Source: Ananas comosus (lineage: Eukaryota > Streptophyta > Magnoliopsida > Poales > Bromeliaceae). Taken from it: 64,000 nt of DNA. The stretch covers positions 12,302,003 to 12,366,002 of the forward strand of contig NC_033630.1 in the NCBI RefSeq assembly GCF_001540865.1. The letters are read 5' to 3'. Positions within the stretch are counted from its first letter, which is position 1, and the number at the start of each line of letters is the position of its first letter. Shown one piece after another: positions 58,713 to 64,000 of the stretch. Under the pieces are notes generated by a model. The model saw nothing but the letters and a program-made list of their open reading frames with translations. It had not been told where the DNA came from and ran no database searches. The translations under genes were made by a program, and so were the position numbers.

Positions 58713-60379
58713 ATGGCACAATGCATCCCTACTCGAGCGTCGACGAATCCCTCCGTGTTAGAGAGACAAAGAGTGCGCCTTAATTGGCAGCAGCAGCAAT
58801 CGACTGACAACACTGACTGCATTGGTTACAACAATATTGAGAGTTTCGCTCCCCTCTCGTCTTTTGATCAATTGCCCAAGAATTTTGTCGATGGCGAGAG
58901 ATCTAGAAATGAAAGTTTTGGTCATGTTCATGACCCGATCGAAAGCCTCGGCGACGGGTGGCCGGATTTTTCTATGGTGAATTATCCAAACTTTTGCGCG
59001 ATCAATGTCGGAGAAAAGGCAAATGATAAAGAGAATAGCGATAGCTCAAAGAAGAGAAAGTTCGGGAATTTTTCGAATTCACAGGTAATTAGCATTTTCT
59101 CCAAAACTACTTGATCACAATTTACATGCTATTTGTGTTTTCGCTTTGATATTCAACTTATATAAGGCTAAAAAGCTCATCACATGTAAACCTAGCTAGA
59201 GAAGCTTGGAAAAATATTTAAAGGCAATAATTTGTTAAAATTTGTTGATAGCAAAGGCACCTTCTTTAATTTATAAGCGTAAAATCATACAAAATGTCGA
59301 TAATTGAAACTAGCGTGTTAAATTTAGAAATTTTTCGAAATTTTCTCATGAACATTGAAGAATTTGAAGTTGCTACACTTTGTTTACATTTGAATCAAGA
59401 GATGAAAATTTTCTTTCTTTTACTAGCAGGTGGATGCTAACAATGCAACAGAGAACAGTGGCAGCTCAAAGGGAATGAAAGAAGATTATGTATTAGGAGA
59501 GAGAAAGGGCGCAACCGGAAACCAAAAGCCTCAAAACAAGAAGGAAACATCAACAGAAACCTTGAAGGAGAATGGGAAGGCATCCAGATCGTCGACTACG
59601 ACTACGCCGCTGAAGACCGACTACATTCATGTTAGGGCTCGCCGTGGCCAAGCCACTGATAGCCATAGCCTTGCTGAAAGAGTATGCGATCTCTCTTCCT
59701 CTCTCTCGCGTTTCCTCTTGAAATTTAAGCTGCTCCACAAGTGTATGTTGTCTTAAATGGGCCAGCATCCTACTCTATGACGGAAGATCATGTTGGGCCG
59801 AGTCATGTTTGAAATTGCGTGAGACTGAGGTGGGCCAAGCCATGTTCGAAGTGGCGCGAGACTGGTTGGGCCGAGTCACAATCGAGACCCGTAGGCGCTG
59901 TATCTATACGCTTTAAGTGAATTAGTTGCATATTTCTAACAGCTCGAGCTTTTGGGATTAATGGTTAGCGCCAACGATCCGACAGTGTAACACGCCGGTT
60001 TATATAAATAGAAGAAAATTAAATGACAGCAAAAGCTCGCATAAACTTAACTGAAATCAAGATCTCGTTTTGATACCATACGATCAGCCAATTTTTTATA
60101 CAATTTTAAATAACTAGAAAATGGTGTTTTAGATTTCACTCTCTCTTATATACACACACACACACTCTCAAAACAAACGTTTTGCTCTAGCTAGTAGCTT
60201 AAGCTTCTCCACAGGAGTGGTACATGATTTGAATAAATGGGGCCAGGGAAAATAAATTGAGAGTGAAAGCTTAAAAAAACTTCAATTGATGATCTCATGC
60301 TCTGACACCATATGAAACAATCAATTTTCTCTAAAAGCTTAGATGTTAAAGAATGTGTTTTAATGTTCCATGCTCAAAA

Positions 60380-60421
<42 letters not shown>

Positions 60422-60860
60422 GCTCTAAAAGTTTTAATACTTGATGTAGGTGAGGAGAGAAAGGATAAGCGAGAGGATGAGGTACCTGCAAGATTTGGTT
60501 CCAGGGTGCAACAAGATCACTGGAAAAGCAGGCATGCTTGATGAGATCATCAACTATGTTCAGTCTCTTCAAAGACAAGTTGAGGTAGTTTATCATATAT
60601 ATATATAACCGATCGTCGAATCATATGTCCTATCATCGAGAGCAACTTACAAATACGGAGACCTCCGTACTTTCGAAAGCATAGGGGCCTAGCTCTATAT
60701 ATATACATGTATATGTTATTTTCTAGGTTTAATGTGTTGATTGATCTTTTCTTTTTTTCTTCTTTTCTTTCTTTGTTTTGTTTTCAGTTCTTGTCAATGA
60801 AGTTAGCTGCTGTTAATCCAAGGCTGGACTTCACTGTTGATAGCTTCTTCAATGAAGAGG

Positions 60861-60902
<42 letters not shown>

Positions 60903-62074
60903 ACAAATAATTATGTGAAATTATGTTCCTATTAAATGTGGTAGGGTCCATACTGTGGTTCTTGTTACTTGTTAGGCTAAACACAAGCTGGTAGTTTTCA
61001 TGTTTAACAACAGTAATAGGCCCACTACTATAACAACACACCAAACCAATGCAACCATGCATATGGAGACCACTAGTCAATGATTAATGGTGATCAGGTT
61101 GGGTTTCACAATCACGAAAAAGCAGAAACCAAAATGAGCATTCAAGTCGCAAGCATAAAGAAACTCTAATTTAAAGCTTCTGCTAGGGCTTTAATGTATG
61201 AATAAGTGAATAGTATCACTTCAAGTAGCTCTACTCAAAAAAAATTTCGACTGATCCACACATACGTACCTTAATTATATACTTTTGATACCTAACCATT
61301 ACAAAACTCTACAAGTAGAAATGTTAAGAAATGAATTATAGTACGGCTTTTTGAGTAGTTGAACTCCAACAACACTTCTGCGTGCACGCATGCATGCGAG
61401 CTTCATTGGTCTATTTATGATTTTGAAAAACTAAATATCTAGTCATGATTTTGAATGCAGATGAATATTGCTTGCAACACTGGCCTCATTCAAGGGATGA
61501 ACATATTATTACCTCATGACCAATTGGATCCATCCTACATACAATCCAACGCTCTACTACATCAAGCACAAGTTGGTCCCTCATCAAGTGGACTAGACAT
61601 GGCCATGAGCACTACCCAACAAATGACCCTTCAATGTCCCATGAGTGCACCCATGCAACTGGTTAACACATTCATGGATTCATGCTACAACAATGTAAGA
61701 GACATTAATTTAATTTCTATACTATGCTTTAATGTTTCCTATAAGAAGATATTTTATGTCATTTTCAAGATATAGAAGCAACTTGGTATTAATTTTATAT
61801 AATATATATTTTTAATGAAATTTTCAGGTACATGGGTCTTCTTCTCTTTGGGACCAAGTTAGGTTGAACAACACCTTTGGAGCTCATTTTTCTTTTCAAT
61901 CACTACAAGGTATCAAAAAAAAAGAAAGGAATTAAAGGAAAAAAAAAACCTTGGTTTAAAACTTAGGTTTAAAACAAGAGATTTTCAAAACTTAGGTTCG
62001 AATCCAATCGAAGGCCTTAGGGTAGTCGGTTTGATCGATTCTCGTACAACACATTTCTCATTAGAATTGTTGTT

Positions 62075-62116
<42 letters not shown>

Positions 62117-62268
62117 ATAAGTTGATTGAATGATTTTGAAAGCTTCTAGTAGCAATTTTACTTAATTGTGTTGCTATTTGTCTAAAATAAGCTAATAAAT
62201 TTCATCTTTATATTTTTGCAGGGAACTGTTTACCAAACAATCTTAAGACGGAAACGCGAGAGATTTAA
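58713..62268 (+). CDS. bHLH transcription factor, CIB1/BEE-like (subfamily XII)
   Basis: Seven exons, 58713-59084, 59430-59681, 60450-60584, 60788-60859, 61461-61694, 61828-61909 and 62222-62268, splice in frame to 397 aa with GT-AG introns. The protein is a nuclear DNA-binding factor. Residues about 189-275 form the bHLH domain: the basic region holds His203, Glu207 and Arg211, the set that reads the G-box; helix 1 contains [14 protein letters not shown], the loop CNKITGKAG, and helix 2 [17 protein letters not shown], followed by [15 protein letters not shown]. This tail and the exon borders match CIB/BEE relatives (Arabidopsis bHLH49/62/63/78), which act in blue-light flowering and brassinosteroid growth responses. 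The N-terminus is Ser/Asn-rich without a known domain. CAG just before exon 2 could give an isoform with one extra Gln. Introns 2 and 3 hold transposon pieces. The precise orthologue is not decided. Confidence 0.95.
60311..60381 (-). mobile_element. TRIM-like LTR, copy 3, in bHLH intron 2
   Basis: GCTCTGACACCA (60299-60310, primer-binding-site complement with one change) precedes TATGAAACAATCAATTTTC and CTCTAAAAGCTTAGATG, aligned with 9180-9251. The end near 60381 merges with a (CT)n tract that runs to 60420, close to the exon 3 acceptor. Confidence 0.5.
60605..60705. mobile_element. right half of a capped foldback MITE, in bHLH intron 3
   Basis: Contains CCGATCGTCGAATCATATG, CTTACAAATACGGAGACCTC and CGAAAGCATAGGGGCCTAGC, the right-hand half of copies such as 50985-51540, between two TA-rich stretches. 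The left half is missing. It lies only 21 bp after exon 3. Confidence 0.6.
62079..62115. repeat. T homopolymer in bHLH intron 6
   Basis: A run of about 37 T. No SINE body could be found beside it. Confidence 0.9.
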
Positions 62269-63259
62269 GATTCTCCTATTCGAGATTTCTAAATCATTAA
62301 TCGCCGAGTCCGAAGATTCTTTTAGAGTACATAAATTAGTGCTTCAATTCATTTTTCGATATCATGTTGTACCATAATTGACCATTTTTTCCATTATTCT
62401 AAGTACATTTTGTAGAGAAGAGAGTGTAATTTGACTTCAATTCTTTTCTAAAATTAAGCATGTTTACTACTTTTTGAGCCAAACCATTTTGTGGATTTGT
62501 ATTAATGTTTATTTGGTTCCAAAAGTTTAAAAAAATAAGAAAAAAAATGACAAAAATTTTTTGCAATGAAACCATATGTTGATTGCAACTTAAATGCAGG
62601 AATTTATTTGTTCACTTTTTTTTTTTTCTATTTTATCTCAAGTGAGTAATTCAATGGAATATAAAGCACATTAACAACTGAAGTGATTATTGAAAAAACA
62701 ACTTTTCACTCAAAAAATGTACTTTTCTTTTTTACAACAAATGCATAAAATCCAACTATTTCTTTAATTTTGGTCCAAAAGCACTTTTTTACAACTTTTT
62801 CACGCAGTGATTCTCATGACCATCCTTTTTGAGTTTGTGTTTTGGACCTTATCTCTCCTATCCTTTTTCTCAAGGACAAGGATGGACAAAATTAAATGTG
62901 GGATAATTGTGGCCATGAACCATATTTATTTAGAAAGAGAAAGAACATAACATGTTTTTTGCCCCCAATTTTGGACCTATATATTTATTTAGATCCTCTA
63001 CAATCTTGGCTTGTTTCATTTCACCGAAAATGGAAGGGAATGGAGTTATTTTCGACCGTAAATATTTTTATTTGCTGTTTGATTCGCGGTAAACTAAATT
63101 GGCATGTAACGTGCAACATACTTTTCTCTTGAAAAAAAGGGATGAAAAATGGATCAAATATGGATAATCTATATCCATATTTACAATAAAAAGATATAAG
63201 ATTGGTATATATATATATAAAAAAAGTGAAAAAATAAACTGTAGGGAAAACTATACTAA
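62269..63259. other. bHLH 3' flank and intergenic, no gene seen
   Basis: AT-rich; the bHLH 3' untranslated region is probably within the first 200-300 bp. The open frames on both strands near 62896-63266 overlap and have no domain. Confidence 0.5.
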
Positions 63260-63269
63260 CAAGCAAAGG

Positions 63270-63458
63270 AGAAATTCTACACCGTCACGCTTGCACCACG
63301 TCATCAATAACAAGCCAATCACATTTCTTCTTTTCAAACAAAAATACAATAAAAATATTTTTTTATAATCATGATGGGACATTTATTTCTAAAAGGAGAT
63401 ATTTGATTGGTTTGTGACGCCACGTCACTAATATACCTGGTGCATTCTAAAATTTTTC
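63270..63458. mobile_element. 189-bp foldback MITE with 10-bp TSD upstream of the last gene
   Basis: Direct repeats CAAGCAAAGG at 63260-63269 and 63459-63468 flank an element with ends AGAAATTCTACACC and (reverse complement) GAAAAATTTTAGAATGCACC. Inner arms contain CACGTCATCAATAACAAGCC and its loose mirror ACGCCACGTCAC. A 9-10 bp TSD suggests a Mutator-like MITE. It ends about 240 bp before the ATG at 63702. Confidence 0.7.
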
Positions 63459-63701
63459 CAAGCAAAGGCAAATTAAGTACCCTTTAGGAAAATTCCTTCT
63501 CCTGGAGAAGAGAAATAAATATACTAATCTTAGGAAACAACCTTAAAAAAGCACAAAAATAAGAGCCAAGAATCAGATGCTAATCCATTGCAATGGGGTT
63601 TTATCTCAACTTCTAATGTATATATTATGTTGGACTTCCTCAAGAAACTCACTTCCAAACTTTCTTTCTAACTTGTGCTGAAAACAATCACCTGCGCAGC
63701 C

Positions 63702-64000
63702 ATGGCCGAAGAATCCGGCAGAGATCAACCCTTTCGCTTCTGGTTTCCGTATTTCGGGAATCCGGCTGCGGCAGCGCCGCCGCCACCGCCGCGACCTCCG
63801 CCGCCTACTCAGCGGCAGCAGTCGCTGCCGCTGCAGCGTCCTCCAGCGCCCCGACCTTCACAGCCAGCTGCCAGATCTCAACCCCGATCTGCAACTCCGC
63901 GAGCAACGACGGCTCCACCACCGCCCCCGTCCCCGTCAGCTCCCACGATGCAACCGATCAGACGAGCCACCCCAAATGTACCGCCTTCGCCGTCGTCATC
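63702..64000 (+). CDS. proline-rich protein, N-terminal part, cut by the window
   Basis: From ATG 63702 the frame is open to the right edge (99 codons and 2 bases). It begins MAEESGRDQPFRFWFPYFGN and continues as a Pro/Ala/Gln/Ser-rich stretch with runs of PPPP. No stop, intron or domain is seen within the window. The start fits the plant context (GCCATGGCC), and the sequence is GC-rich like the other monocot-type exon at 1975-2100. There is no signal peptide at the N-terminus, so a cell-wall extensin is unlikely. The family cannot be named from this part. Confidence 0.7.
   Translation, partial: MAEESGRDQPFRFWFPYFGNPAAAAPPPPPRPPPPTQRQQSLPLQRPPAPRPSQPAARSQPRSATPRATTAPPPPPSPSAPTMQPIRRATPNVPPSPSS

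Noticed and set aside
62079..62115. Poly-T as a fifth SINE tail
   Set aside because: The flanking sequence does not match the SINE body seen in the other four copies.
1..64000. CRISPR arrays, operons, riboswitches
   Set aside because: Regular spaced identical repeats with unique spacers are absent, and all genes are spliced plant genes.

Overview
This window is nuclear DNA of a flowering plant, most likely a monocot. The evidence is spliced genes with GT-AG introns, plant-type L1 LINE, copia, hAT, Mutator and Tourist-like elements, and one GC-rich two-exon MYB gene in an otherwise AT-rich background. Species cannot be fixed from sequence alone. I see no prokaryotic features, no CRISPR array, and no complete tRNA or rRNA gene.

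Four genes are supported. (1) 1536-2100 (-) is a RADIALIS-like single-MYB protein of 80 aa in two exons. (2) 32990-39603 (+) is HOP2, the meiotic HOP2/MND1 recombination subunit; six exons give a complete 226-aa reading frame, and intron 2 is 4.8 kb long and filled with transposons. (3) 58713-62268 (+) is a CIB/BEE-type bHLH transcription factor of 397 aa in seven exons, with a G-box and TATA box upstream. (4) 63702 to the right edge (+) is the start of a proline-rich protein cut by the window. A possible last exon lies at 13-111 (-). These genes form no operon or cluster, and no shared pathway is evident.

Transposable elements and their remains explain much of the remaining sequence. Several can be delimited exactly by target-site duplications (TSDs): a 794-bp Mutator-like foldback (5245-6038), a hAT-like composite (15634-17381), a decayed L1 LINE (23590-30279) carrying a solo LTR, a Mutator-like element nested in another repeat inside HOP2 intron 2 (36593-37765), a hAT-like element (45123-46313), a 149-bp solo LTR (52640-52788), a Tourist-like MITE (55062-55327), a SINE (57354-57511) and a small foldback upstream of the last gene (63270-63458). 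Two insertions have an uninterrupted paralogue in the same window that serves as an internal empty site.

The most unusual theme is a family of about 540-bp foldback elements, present in at least eight full or partial copies. Several are capped on both sides by mirror-image (TA)n/(GA)n and (TC)n/(TA)n microsatellites. I found no undescribed multi-gene system. The novelty here is in the transposon architecture.

Long stretches (9.3-15.5 kb, 18.7-23.5 kb, 39.6-43.1 kb) hold no coding exon I can defend. They may contain introns, non-coding transcripts or old repeats.
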